Below, piece after piece: positions 55,932 to 63,849 of a stretch of 64,000 bases of DNA; position 1 is the first letter of the stretch; each line of letters opens with the position of its first letter. The stretch comes from Oscillospiraceae bacterium CM (GTDB lineage: Bacteria > Bacillota > Clostridia > Oscillospirales > Oscillospiraceae), in the NCBI GenBank assembly GCA_022870705.1, contig CP072107.1, positions 186,001 to 250,000 on the forward strand, read 5' to 3'. The notes under the pieces were generated by a model. The model was given only the letters and a program-made list of their open reading frames with translations. It had not been told where the DNA came from and did no database searches. The position numbers were made by a program, and so were the translations under genes.

Positions 55932-55971
55932 AAAAACACCACCAATTAATTGTTGAAACAAATCATCTAAA

Positions 55972-56035
55972 TAGGACGTATTGGCGCTTGACAGCAGGTC
56001 ATACTAGTATTATTATAAACACATTAGGACATAAT
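55972..56035. repeat. Repeats flanking the upstream pilus promoter
   Basis: TAGGACGTATT (55972-55982) and TAGGACATAAT (56025-56035) sit on both sides of the promoter at 55988-56016; possible sites for the adjacent HTH protein. Confidence 0.35.
55988..56016 (+). promoter_or_regulatory. Strong promoter upstream of the c-di-GMP riboswitch
   Basis: TTGACA, 17-nt spacer, TATTAT; start near 56023. It leaves about 130 nt of leader before the aptamer. I see no gene between here and 56448. Confidence 0.78.
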
Positions 56036-56154
56036 GATAATTATTAGATCAATATTCGAACCTGGTCAATTGCTATAGTATCATCAAAGCGCTATTTTGT
56101 CCATCGTGTGTCCTGATGGAAGATCTATTTTTCTAAAGCGTATAATTGAAACTT

Positions 56155-56245
56155 AAAATGTTAATAGCAAACTTATCGAAAGATAAGGACGCAAAGCTAA
56201 AGGGTCTAAAGTTTCTGACTAAGACAGCCAGTTGCCATTTTGTTA
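56155..56245 (+). ncRNA. Cyclic-di-GMP-I riboswitch (GEMM-I)
   Basis: The GEMM-I core is clear: AGCAAAC, a small hairpin with a TCGAAAGA tetraloop region, GGACGCAAAGC, then GGGTCTAAAG, and GACAGCCAGTTGCC closing with the outer stem AAAATG/CATTTT. It matches the Vibrio Vc2-type aptamer pattern in order. It reads into a set of terminator hairpins and the Tad pilus genes. Confidence 0.95.
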
Positions 56246-56289
56246 AGGTTATAGATTCTATCGGGCTTTCCCGGTAAAATCATGACCTT
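56245..56289 (+). other. First hairpin after the riboswitch
   Basis: AAGGT...GATTCTATCGGG, CTTT loop, CCCGGTAAAATC...ACCTT: a long imperfect hairpin with no T tract. Its arms resemble those of the next two hairpins, so it could form alternative pairings. Confidence 0.65.
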
Positions 56290-56292
56290 GAG

Positions 56293-56323
56293 ACTCTATT
56301 GGGAATTCCAATAGAGTTTTTTT
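56293..56323 (+). terminator. Intrinsic terminator 1 of the riboswitch
   Basis: ACTCTATTGG-GAATT-CCAATAGAGT followed by seven T. Confidence 0.93.
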
Positions 56324-56367
56324 GGCTTACGTCTCCGCTGGTTTTTGACTGGCAGAGATGGCAATTG

Positions 56368-56403
56368 GACTCTATTCGGAAATTTTCCGGTAGAGTCTTT
56401 TTT
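56368..56403 (+). terminator. Intrinsic terminator 2 of the riboswitch
   Basis: GACTCTATTCGGAAA, short loop, TTCCGGTAGAGTC followed by six T, 45 nt before the first pilus gene. Resembles terminator 1, as if duplicated. Confidence 0.9.
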
Positions 56404-56447
56404 ATTCTAATCGCTGTTTGCTGGCGGCCGCTGTAAGGAGTATATAA

Positions 56448-57110
56448 ATGAACGTTACACTGGCTCTCTTCATGGGCGCTTTCGGTATGGCGTCCGGCTG
56501 GTTTATACCGCTTATCGCTTTTAAAATCGCAGAGTATAAGCTGAAGAAGAGCAGCCGCGCGCTTATTCCCGACACACGGTTTACATCGCGGCTGCTGAAG
56601 CTCTTATGTCTCTTGGTAAACGGCGCATTATGGGCGGCGGTAGGGTTGTTTGCAGAAAACCTACTGCACGCTGCATTACTGGCAGTTATCCTGTTTGATG
56701 CTGAAGTCATCACCATTATCGACATCAGAATCAGACTAATTCCGAACGAGGCTGTGCTTACGATGCTGCTGGCGGGATTCATCATGCAGATCAGTTTAGG
56801 TGGTGCGACATCCTTAATCGCTGCAATCATAACGATGATAGTCGTCATGGCAGTCTTCATCGCTTTAGGCTCGATGCTAGGCTTTACCGCCATCGGGGCG
56901 GGAGATGTTAAGCTGGCCGGGGCAATGGGTCTCATACTCGGTTACCCGCACATTATGTATGGAATGATTGGTATGAGCGCCGTGATGCTGGTTTGGTGTT
57001 CCACCGGTTTGATCACAAGGAAACTCACTGTGAAAAGCATGTTTGCCTTTGCCCCTTTTATGATGGCGGGAACGGCATTTGCAATCATTACCAGTGTTCC
57101 CGGTTATTAG
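56448..57110 (+). CDS. Type IV prepilin peptidase (TadV/CpaA type)
   Basis: 220 residues with about seven membrane helices. The two catalytic aspartates of the A24 family are in DIRIRLIPN and FTAIGAGDVKLAG. It has an N-terminal helix pair longer than the usual 150-170-residue TadV, but no zinc-Cys methylase domain. Processes the Flp and TadE precursors. AAGGAG precedes the ATG. Confidence 0.92.
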   Translation: MNVTLALFMGAFGMASGWFIPLIAFKIAEYKLKKSSRALIPDTRFTSRLLKLLCLLVNGALWAAVGLFAENLLHAALLAVILFDAEVITIIDIRIRLIPNEAVLTMLLAGFIMQISLGGATSLIAAIITMIVVMAVFIALGSMLGFTAIGAGDVKLAGAMGLILGYPHIMYGMIGMSAVMLVWCSTGLITRKLTVKSMFAFAPFMMAGTAFAIITSVPGY

Positions 57111-57251
57111 AAATAGACATCAGTATTGGTTACGAAGAAAAATGATAAAAGGATTGGAGCGTGATGAACAGCATTCTACAGAGTAACTGATCAGAGCAAA
57201 ACCTTAAACAGGTCAATCGTCAACACACAAAATTAAAGGGAGGAAAAATTA

Positions 57252-57422
57252 ATGAAAAATATTATCAATTGGCTGGGAAAAGAAGAAAGCGGGCAGGGCA
57301 TGGTCGAATACGGACTGATTATTGCCGGAATCGCTATTGTTGTCATGGTTGCTATTTTCGCGTTGGGCCCGCAAATCAGCGCTCTCTTCACCCAGGTTGG
57401 CACCGCGCTTTCCGGCGGCTAA
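57252..57422 (+). CDS. flp: Flp-type pilin
   Basis: 56 residues. The short leader MKNIINWLGKEESG is followed by the Flp cleavage motif GQGMVEYGLIIAGIA, then a hydrophobic helix and a short tail. The major subunit of the Tad pilus. AGGGAGG precedes the ATG. Confidence 0.93.
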   Translation: MKNIINWLGKEESGQGMVEYGLIIAGIAIVVMVAIFALGPQISALFTQVGTALSGG

Positions 57423-57437
57423 TCAGCAAGTTTTTTG

Positions 57438-57582
57438 ATGAAAAAACTTCGTTGGTTAACGCGAGAAGAGAGCGGGCAGGGCATCGTTGAATACGCGCTT
57501 CTCATTGCGGGTATCGCTCTTGCATTAATGGTTGCAACCCATCCGTAAGGTTAATGAAGTTTTATCAAGGTTCTGTCATTGA
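57438..57582 (+). pseudogene. Second Flp pilin, frameshifted
   Basis: The frame starts at ATG 57438: MKKLRWLTREESGQG, IVEYALLIAGIALALMVAT, then stops at 57546-57548 after 36 residues. Removing one C from the CCC at about 57538-57540 gives a longer product continuing MVATIRKVNEVLSRFCH with a stop at 57580-57582 (47 residues), the normal Flp shape. Hence a frameshift, or a one-base sequence error, in a second pilin. No clear Shine-Dalgarno is seen within 15 nt. Confidence 0.7.
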
Positions 57583-57616
57583 GCCAGACTCCGACCCCCG
57601 GGACGGGGTCTGGCTT
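57582..57616 (+). other. Hairpin between pilin and TadE genes
   Basis: AGCCAGAC...CCCC pairs with GGGGTCTGGCTT around CGGGAC; a possible partial terminator or mRNA stabiliser that would keep pilin output above the downstream machinery. Confidence 0.7.
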
Positions 57617-57642
57617 CACCAGCTATTGAGGAGGTGTTTGGC

Positions 57643-58056
57643 ATGGGGCTTAAAGGCGAAGAAGGACAATCCGCCGTTGAGTTTGCGCTCGTTTTACCGA
57701 TCCTGATCGTCCTTCTCTGCGGCATCATCGACTTCGGATGGCTTTACAGCTGTGATATCGCGGCCACCAACGCGGCCAGAGAAGCCGCGCGATATACTGC
57801 CGTCCATTACTATGACAGCAGCGCAGACGATGACCTGTCAAAGGCAAAAAGCATCGTTCTGGAAGACGCGCCGCAATTACCGGCCGGCTCAACGCAAATT
57901 GAGCTTTTAAGCCTTGATACGGACAGCGACGGCATTCAAGAATCAGTACAGATCAAAGTAACCACCCCAATTCAATTGCTTACAGGTTTGACATCAATGA
58001 TTTTAGGAAAAAGCGCCATCACGATTTCCGCCACCAGCATCATGAAATTTGAATAA
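57643..58056 (+). CDS. tadE: TadE-like minor pseudopilin
   Basis: 137 residues from ATG 57643 (GAGGAGG 8 nt upstream). A short leader, then GQSAVEFALVLPILIVLLCGIIDFG, the TadE/TadG N-terminal helix with its Glu, and a small exported domain with YTAVHYYDSSADDD. Processed by the prepilin peptidase; needed for pilus assembly in other Tad systems. Confidence 0.92.
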   Translation: MGLKGEEGQSAVEFALVLPILIVLLCGIIDFGWLYSCDIAATNAAREAARYTAVHYYDSSADDDLSKAKSIVLEDAPQLPAGSTQIELLSLDTDSDGIQESVQIKVTTPIQLLTGLTSMILGKSAITISATSIMKFE

Positions 58057-58181
58057 TAAGACTGAAAACTGTCTGTTAATAGATCTGATTTCGGCCCGCC
58101 GTTCGCCGGTAAAACGGCAGCAGCACTACAAGTTATGTATATTTAAGCGGCATTTTGTAAGCTGCAATGTATGGAGATAAG

Positions 58182-58874
58182 ATGAAAAAAATAAGATTGT
58201 TGGCTTTAATCCTGGCTGTGATCACAGCCGGCGCTTTGTTTTACTATCTCAGTCTGGCAGGCAATTTAACAAAAAACACACCCAAATCAAACGTTATTGT
58301 CGCCGCAGACGACATTCCTGAAAATACTGTCATGACGGCGGATATGCTGAAACTTGTTTCGGTTCCCACCGACACCATTCTTCCCAATTCATATGACAAG
58401 GCAACCGATATCGTCGGAAAAACCACAAGCGCCAAAATCATAGCAGGAGAACAAATTCTCAGCATCAGGCTTGTGGATGTGGGGAGCACGGAAAGCGGGA
58501 CGCTGGCTTATGCCATTAAGCCCGGTATGCGTGCTATTACAATCGGCGTTGGAGATACCTCAAGCCTGAAATATATGATCAGGCCCAATGACACGGTAGA
58601 CATCGTTGCCCAATATCAGGTTGAAGCGGAGAACAAAGCAATACCCACCGCAAAGCTTCTCATGCAGAATATCAAGGTGCTCGCCGTTGATCAGGTCATG
58701 CAGAAATCCGGATCAGACAAATATACGACATTAACGCTTGAAGTTACGCCGACGCAGGCCGTAGAACTCAGCTATTCAGAAAACGCCGGGCTGTTGAGAG
58801 CAATACTCAGGTCACCGCTTGATAAAAACGACGTCTATGTACCGGTAATAACGATTACACAAATCCTCGGCTGA
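58182..58874 (+). CDS. cpaB: Pilus assembly protein CpaB/RcpC
   Basis: 230 residues from ATG 58182 (GGAG 5 nt upstream). N-terminal membrane anchor, then a SAF domain: VAADDIPENTVMTADML, then GKTTSAKIIAGEQIL and the RcpC region PGMRAITIGVGD. The secreted part stabilises the pilus at the surface. Partner of CpaE/CpaF next. Confidence 0.93.
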   Translation: MKKIRLLALILAVITAGALFYYLSLAGNLTKNTPKSNVIVAADDIPENTVMTADMLKLVSVPTDTILPNSYDKATDIVGKTTSAKIIAGEQILSIRLVDVGSTESGTLAYAIKPGMRAITIGVGDTSSLKYMIRPNDTVDIVAQYQVEAENKAIPTAKLLMQNIKVLAVDQVMQKSGSDKYTTLTLEVTPTQAVELSYSENAGLLRAILRSPLDKNDVYVPVITITQILG

Positions 58875-58928
58875 TTAAAAGCAAAGCGATTATTAAAATA
58901 CGATATCATCGGCGGAAAGGAACCGGGA

Positions 58929-60179
58929 ATGAAAATCAACGTTTTGCTTGTCAGCAAACTTGACGGCACACTGCAAAATTTGAGGCAGCTCATTCAGGAT
59001 GAAGAGATTTCGATAGTGGGCGAATCTCCCGGCGGCGTGAAGGCGCTGGATAAAATCGAGAATCTGTCTCCTGACATTATTATTATAACGCTCGGAACCG
59101 GAGAACCGGATGTCCTCAGCCTGACTGAGAGAATACTGCTGCAAAGGCCCAGAACATTTATCATTCTGCTATTGGAGCAAATGAACATCGAAACCCTGCA
59201 AGAGGCCACCCGTGTGGGTGCACATAATATCATGGAATTCCCCACCTCCGCCAAGCAGTTTTCCGATTATATAAAAACGGTATATGCAAGCGAAACAACG
59301 AGATTAAAAGCGTTAAATGAAAAAACGGACCTCACTTGGATGTCGAGGGTTATTACCGTTTTCGGTTCAAAAGGTGGTTTAGGAAAAACAACCATCGCTG
59401 TCAATATTGCAGCCAAGCTGGCGGAAAAGAAGAAAAAGGTCGCGCTTATCGACCTTGATCTTCAATTCGGAGACGTACATATTTTTATGGACCTTGACCC
59501 TAAAGATACGATCGCCGAACTAGTACAGGAGGTCTATACCCCCAATATTGACTCTGTACGGAGCTATATGGTTGTGCACTCAAATGGTGTTCATGTTCTG
59601 TGCGCGCCAAAAAGCCCGGAATACGCGGAGGTTGTCACCGCCGAAAAAGTTCAGAATCTACTGAGCCTGCTCAGGACATATTTTGACTATGTCATTATCG
59701 ATACCGCGCCGTCATTCAATGAAGTGACTTTAACGGCTATAGAGAGTTCCTCAACCGTCCTTTTTGTCACAGGACTTGACATCTCCATCTTAAAAAACTC
59801 CAAGCTATCCATGACGATATTGGATTCGCTTCAGCAGAAGGAGAAAATCAACGTCATTGTAAACAGGATGGTCGATGGGAACACGATTACGTTGGACGAT
59901 GTTCAGAATATACTCGGTTGCCCCATCTGGGCTAAAGTACCAATTGATTATAAAGCGGCGATATCGGCATTGAACCGCGGAATTCCTATTGTGACCGCGG
60001 CCCCGAACACAAAGCTGACACAGTCCCTCTCAGAGATAACGGAGCAGCTTCTTCAGGGAAACGAAAGTAACGATGCCCAGAAGATATCTATGAAGAAAAA
60101 GAAAAAGCTGTTTAAAGACCGCAGAGCAGTGCGCAAACAAAAAAAGGTGACGGGCAGTGAAGCTTTTTCGGCGAATTAA
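58929..60179 (+). CDS. cpaE: Tad localisation ATPase CpaE/TadZ
   Basis: 416 residues. A degenerate receiver-like domain (about 1-125, NVLLVSKLDGTLQNL) precedes a ParA/MinD ATPase with FGSKGGLGKTT (deviant Walker A) and LIDLDLQFGDVHIF; a Lys/Arg-rich tail ends the protein. Positions the pilus at the membrane. GGAAAGGAA upstream. Confidence 0.94.
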   Translation: MKINVLLVSKLDGTLQNLRQLIQDEEISIVGESPGGVKALDKIENLSPDIIIITLGTGEPDVLSLTERILLQRPRTFIILLLEQMNIETLQEATRVGAHNIMEFPTSAKQFSDYIKTVYASETTRLKALNEKTDLTWMSRVITVFGSKGGLGKTTIAVNIAAKLAEKKKKVALIDLDLQFGDVHIFMDLDPKDTIAELVQEVYTPNIDSVRSYMVVHSNGVHVLCAPKSPEYAEVVTAEKVQNLLSLLRTYFDYVIIDTAPSFNEVTLTAIESSSTVLFVTGLDISILKNSKLSMTILDSLQQKEKINVIVNRMVDGNTITLDDVQNILGCPIWAKVPIDYKAAISALNRGIPIVTAAPNTKLTQSLSEITEQLLQGNESNDAQKISMKKKKKLFKDRRAVRKQKKVTGSEAFSAN

Positions 60180-60198
60180 AAATTATTGGTGAATACAT

Positions 60199-61554
60199 AT
60201 GAGTTTGCTTGAGAGACTTGAAAAGACAAAGACCGTTCAGGTTCAGACGGAAAACAATGAAAGCTCTGCCGCCAAATCCATGCCCCAAAATACGGATGAA
60301 TACTCCGAGCTTAAAGAAAAGCTGCACGCGGAACTCATAGAATTCATTAACAATGATTCTTCAAACAGCACCAATAACGGAGCGGATAAAGAGCAATACA
60401 TCATAAACGCGCTTGATTCTCTGATCAGCAACAAGGGCGTCAGCATAACCCGTGCCGATAAATCAAGGGTCATACGTGACGTATATAACGACGTCATTGG
60501 TCTGGGCCCCCTCGAACCCCTTCTTGACAGCTCAGATATCAGTGAAATCATGGTCAACGGCCCATATAACGTTTATGTCGAGAGAAAAGGAAAAATTGAG
60601 TTATCACCGGTAAAATTCAAAAACGATGACCACGTCCTAAACGTCGTGCAAAGGATTGTCACATCTATCGGCAGAAGAATCGACGAATCAAGCCCCATGG
60701 TCGACGCAAGGCTTGCTGACGGCTCGCGCGTCAATATTATTATCCCGCCTCTCGCGCTGACCGGCCCGACAATCACGATCAGAAAATTTTCCAAGAACCC
60801 ACTGACGGTAAGCGACCTTGTTAAATTCAATTCCGTTTCCCCAAAAATGATGTCTTTCCTCGAAGCCTGTGTCAAAGGTAGGCTTAACATCATTGTTTCA
60901 GGAGGAACAGGAAGCGGCAAAACAACGCTTTTAGGCATTCTATCAGGCTATATTCCAGATAACGAACGCATCGTCACAATTGAAGACGCGGCAGAATTGC
61001 AGCTCCGGCAAAATCATGTCGTCACGCTTGAATGCAGGCCGGCAAATATTGAAGGGGCAGGCGCGATCTCAATCCGCGACCTTGTACGAAACTCCCTGCG
61101 TATGCGCCCTGACAGGATTGTCGTCGGAGAGGTTCGATCCGGCGAAACGCTGGATATGCTCCAGGCGATGAATACCGGTCACGACGGTTCTTTGACAACA
61201 GCCCATGCAAACACGCCCAGAGATTTGGTCTCAAGACTAGAAACGATGGTGCTGATGTCAGGAATGGAGATTCCGATTAAAGCAATACGAGAACAGATCT
61301 CTTCCGCGATTGATTTAATCGTTCATCAGGCACGCCTCAAGGACGGTTCCAGAAAAATCACCAATATTACGGAAATCGTCGGTATGGAGGGAGATACGAT
61401 TACCCTTCAGGACATATTCGTCTATAACCCGGATGGCATGAACACGCTCGGTATGCTGAAAGGTAATTTTATCGCAACAGGAATCAGGCCGGGTTTTACT
61501 GAAAAACTAGCCGGTTCAGGTATTCTTGTCAGAGATGATTGGTTCTCTAATTGA
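60199..61554 (+). CDS. cpaF: Secretion ATPase CpaF/TadA
   Basis: 451 residues. NTD with LGPLEPLLDSSDISEIMVNGP, Walker A SGGTGSGKTT, Asp box and Walker B VGEVRSGETLDMLQAM, then TAHANTPRDLVSRLE. Motor for Flp pilus extension/retraction. Confidence 0.96.
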   Translation: MSLLERLEKTKTVQVQTENNESSAAKSMPQNTDEYSELKEKLHAELIEFINNDSSNSTNNGADKEQYIINALDSLISNKGVSITRADKSRVIRDVYNDVIGLGPLEPLLDSSDISEIMVNGPYNVYVERKGKIELSPVKFKNDDHVLNVVQRIVTSIGRRIDESSPMVDARLADGSRVNIIIPPLALTGPTITIRKFSKNPLTVSDLVKFNSVSPKMMSFLEACVKGRLNIIVSGGTGSGKTTLLGILSGYIPDNERIVTIEDAAELQLRQNHVVTLECRPANIEGAGAISIRDLVRNSLRMRPDRIVVGEVRSGETLDMLQAMNTGHDGSLTTAHANTPRDLVSRLETMVLMSGMEIPIKAIREQISSAIDLIVHQARLKDGSRKITNITEIVGMEGDTITLQDIFVYNPDGMNTLGMLKGNFIATGIRPGFTEKLAGSGILVRDDWFSN

Positions 61555-61563
61555 GGTGCAAAC

Positions 61564-62508
61564 ATGGAAGTAATATTATTACCGGCATTAGGCGCATTTA
61601 CCGTCTACATCATGATTATCGCTTTTTTCAGTGCCGGAACGGCTGATAAAAAAGTCAAAAAAAGAATAAAAAATCTGATAAATCAAAACGATATCGACCA
61701 AATTCAAGACGCCGTGATGCGTGAAAAACGCCAAAACGCCAAAAACAAAAAAACCAATGCCATAATAAGCAAGAAATTTGAAGAAGAGCTCACAGCATCA
61801 GGTATCACGCTCAACGCCAGGGAATACCTCATCATATGGATATGCGCCTCTACGATTCCCGTCTTACTGCTGGCACTGCTCGGCAAAAGTTTTATAACAA
61901 TTTTCAGCGCCGGCATAATTGGTTTTATTATACCGCCGCTGCTCGTCAAGCGAGCCAAGAAAAAAAGGCAGCAGCTTTTTAATAAACAGCTCGGAGAAAC
62001 ACTCGTTGTCATGGGTAACTGTATGCGGTCCGGATATTCTTTTCAACAGGCTATGGAAAGTATAGCGAAAGATATGCAGCCTCCCATTTCAATTGAATTT
62101 TCCAATACGATTCGTGAAATCCGCTACGGCGTTAAGATGGAAGACGCGCTGATCAACATGGTGGAGAGAACTCAAAATCCGGATCTGTCCCTTCTGGTTT
62201 CCGCCGTCATAACGACAAGCCGGGTCGGCGCGAACCTCACCGATATACTGGACAACATTTCCGCAACGATTAAAGACAGAATCAAGATAAAAGATGAGGT
62301 CCGCGTGCTGACGGCGCAGGGCAGAATGTCCGGCCTGATTATAGGTTTGCTGCCGGTTTTTATTACACTGATGCTGATGCTGATGAATCCGGGTTATATT
62401 ATGGCTTTTTTCAACAGCGTTCTAGGTCAGGTCATGATTGGTGTTGGAATATTTCTTGAAATAATCGGATTTTTATCAATAAAAAAAATCGTCGATATCA
62501 AGTATTAA
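61564..62508 (+). CDS. tadB: Tad platform protein TadB
   Basis: 314 residues. Membrane helices at both ends and around 88-125, with a T2SSF domain (LGETLVVMGNCMRSGYSFQQAM, ISATIKDRIKIKDEVRVLTAQGRMS). Inner-membrane platform with TadC. GAGGTG before the ATG. Confidence 0.94.
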   Translation: MEVILLPALGAFTVYIMIIAFFSAGTADKKVKKRIKNLINQNDIDQIQDAVMREKRQNAKNKKTNAIISKKFEEELTASGITLNAREYLIIWICASTIPVLLLALLGKSFITIFSAGIIGFIIPPLLVKRAKKKRQQLFNKQLGETLVVMGNCMRSGYSFQQAMESIAKDMQPPISIEFSNTIREIRYGVKMEDALINMVERTQNPDLSLLVSAVITTSRVGANLTDILDNISATIKDRIKIKDEVRVLTAQGRMSGLIIGLLPVFITLMLMLMNPGYIMAFFNSVLGQVMIGVGIFLEIIGFLSIKKIVDIKY

Positions 62509-62540
62509 AACAACTTAGTCAGCAGAAAGGAATGATTGTT

Positions 62541-63473
62541 TTGAATATCCTGTTTGCTGTAGCAGTGGGAATCGTGATTTACTTATTGATCATTATCCTG
62601 TTTTCCCGATCCGGAGAGCAGCGCGACATACTCCGGCGCAGAATAGACATGATCGATTGCAAGACAAACGCGAAATTTACTCCAGATGAAGAAATGGGTA
62701 AACCGTTTTCGGAGAGATTCCTCAAGCCAATAATCCGTTCTCTTGCCAAAAAGATCGGCAGTGATACGTCTGCGGATGCGAAAAAAAACCGCCAGGCAAA
62801 TCTCCAAAAGAAAATGCTGTACCAGGCAGGCTTCACGTTTACACCGGCAGAATTCGGAATAATTAAATTATTAGTCATCAGCGGGACCGCCATTCTTCTA
62901 GCTTTAATCATACTTGCGTTAAGCAGATCGCCGAAAAACGCACTGCTGGGAGCCGCTGCGGGACTTTTTATCGGTTATACCGGCATGCGGTTTTTCCTGA
63001 CCAGTTCAATAAAAAAAAGAAAAAGTCTGATGGAGCGGCAGCTCCCAGACGTGTTGGATCTCTTAAGCGTCAGCGTTGAAGCCGGTCTCGGCTTTGAACA
63101 GGCCATAAGCCACATTATAAGCAATATGGAAGGGCCGCTCATTGACGAATTCACCGTTACCTCCAGAGAGATGAGTATGGGAAGGCCGCGGCGGGATGCT
63201 TTGATGCTTCTTGGCGAACGGTGCGAAATAGAGGAGATCAAAAGCTTTGCAGGGGCGCTTGCTCAGGCTTCGCAGCTTGGAATATCGATTAAAAATGTCC
63301 TCAGATCCCAAGCTTCGGCAATGCGGCAGGCGAGAAGAGCAAGGGTCCAGGAAAAAGCCATGAAGGTATCTGTTAAAATGCTGTTCCCGATGGTCGCGTT
63401 TATTTTCCCCGTGATTTTTATTATGCTGCTGGGTCCGGCAATCGTTAATGTTCTCAAGATTTTCGCAGGCTGA
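62541..63473 (+). CDS. tadC: Tad platform protein TadC
   Basis: 310 residues. T2SSF domain: LPDVLDLLSVSVEAGLGFEQAI, SMGRPRRDALMLLGERCEIEEI. TTG 62541 sits 9 nt after AAAGGA and is preferred over ATG 62532, which overlaps it. Second platform subunit. Confidence 0.92.
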   Translation: MNILFAVAVGIVIYLLIIILFSRSGEQRDILRRRIDMIDCKTNAKFTPDEEMGKPFSERFLKPIIRSLAKKIGSDTSADAKKNRQANLQKKMLYQAGFTFTPAEFGIIKLLVISGTAILLALIILALSRSPKNALLGAAAGLFIGYTGMRFFLTSSIKKRKSLMERQLPDVLDLLSVSVEAGLGFEQAISHIISNMEGPLIDEFTVTSREMSMGRPRRDALMLLGERCEIEEIKSFAGALAQASQLGISIKNVLRSQASAMRQARRARVQEKAMKVSVKMLFPMVAFIFPVIFIMLLGPAIVNVLKIFAG

Positions 63474-63501
63474 GAACGCCCCGACTAAAACGGAGAAAAC
63501 T

Positions 63502-63828
63502 ATGAAAGTTATTTGTGGAGATACTGTTCTGGCCGATAAGATCATTCTGGCGGACAGCTTTTTTAAAAGATTTAAGGGCCTTATGGGAAAAAAGTCACTT
63601 GAAGACGGCGAAGGGCTTTTATTAAACACCGCATCAATTCATTGCTTTTTCATGAAGCTAACGATTGACACCGTCTACATATCCAAAAACTTAACCGTGC
63701 TTGGCAAAGAGACATTAAGCCCCTGGCGGGTCGGCAAATGGTTCGGCGATGTTAAATACATCCTAGAGCTGAAAAAAGGCGCGGCAGCGACCGTTTCCGT
63801 CGGCGATCGCATGATATTGGAACTTTAA
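63502..63828 (+). CDS. DUF192 protein in the Tad operon
   Basis: 108 residues from ATG 63502 (CGGAG upstream). FKRFKGLMGKKSLEDGEGLLL, CFFMKLTIDTVYISKNL and WRVGKWFGDVKYILELKKG form the DUF192 beta fold. The function is unknown; its fixed place after tadC suggests a role linked to pilus or secretion. Confidence 0.88.
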   Translation: MKVICGDTVLADKIILADSFFKRFKGLMGKKSLEDGEGLLLNTASIHCFFMKLTIDTVYISKNLTVLGKETLSPWRVGKWFGDVKYILELKKGAAATVSVGDRMILEL

Positions 63829-63849
63829 CCGGAAAAAGGAGTGAATAGT

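Noticed and set aside
57269-57490. 73-codon frame over the flp pilins
   Set aside because: It is the shifted frame of two clear pilin sequences and is rich in Arg/Cys as shadows often are.
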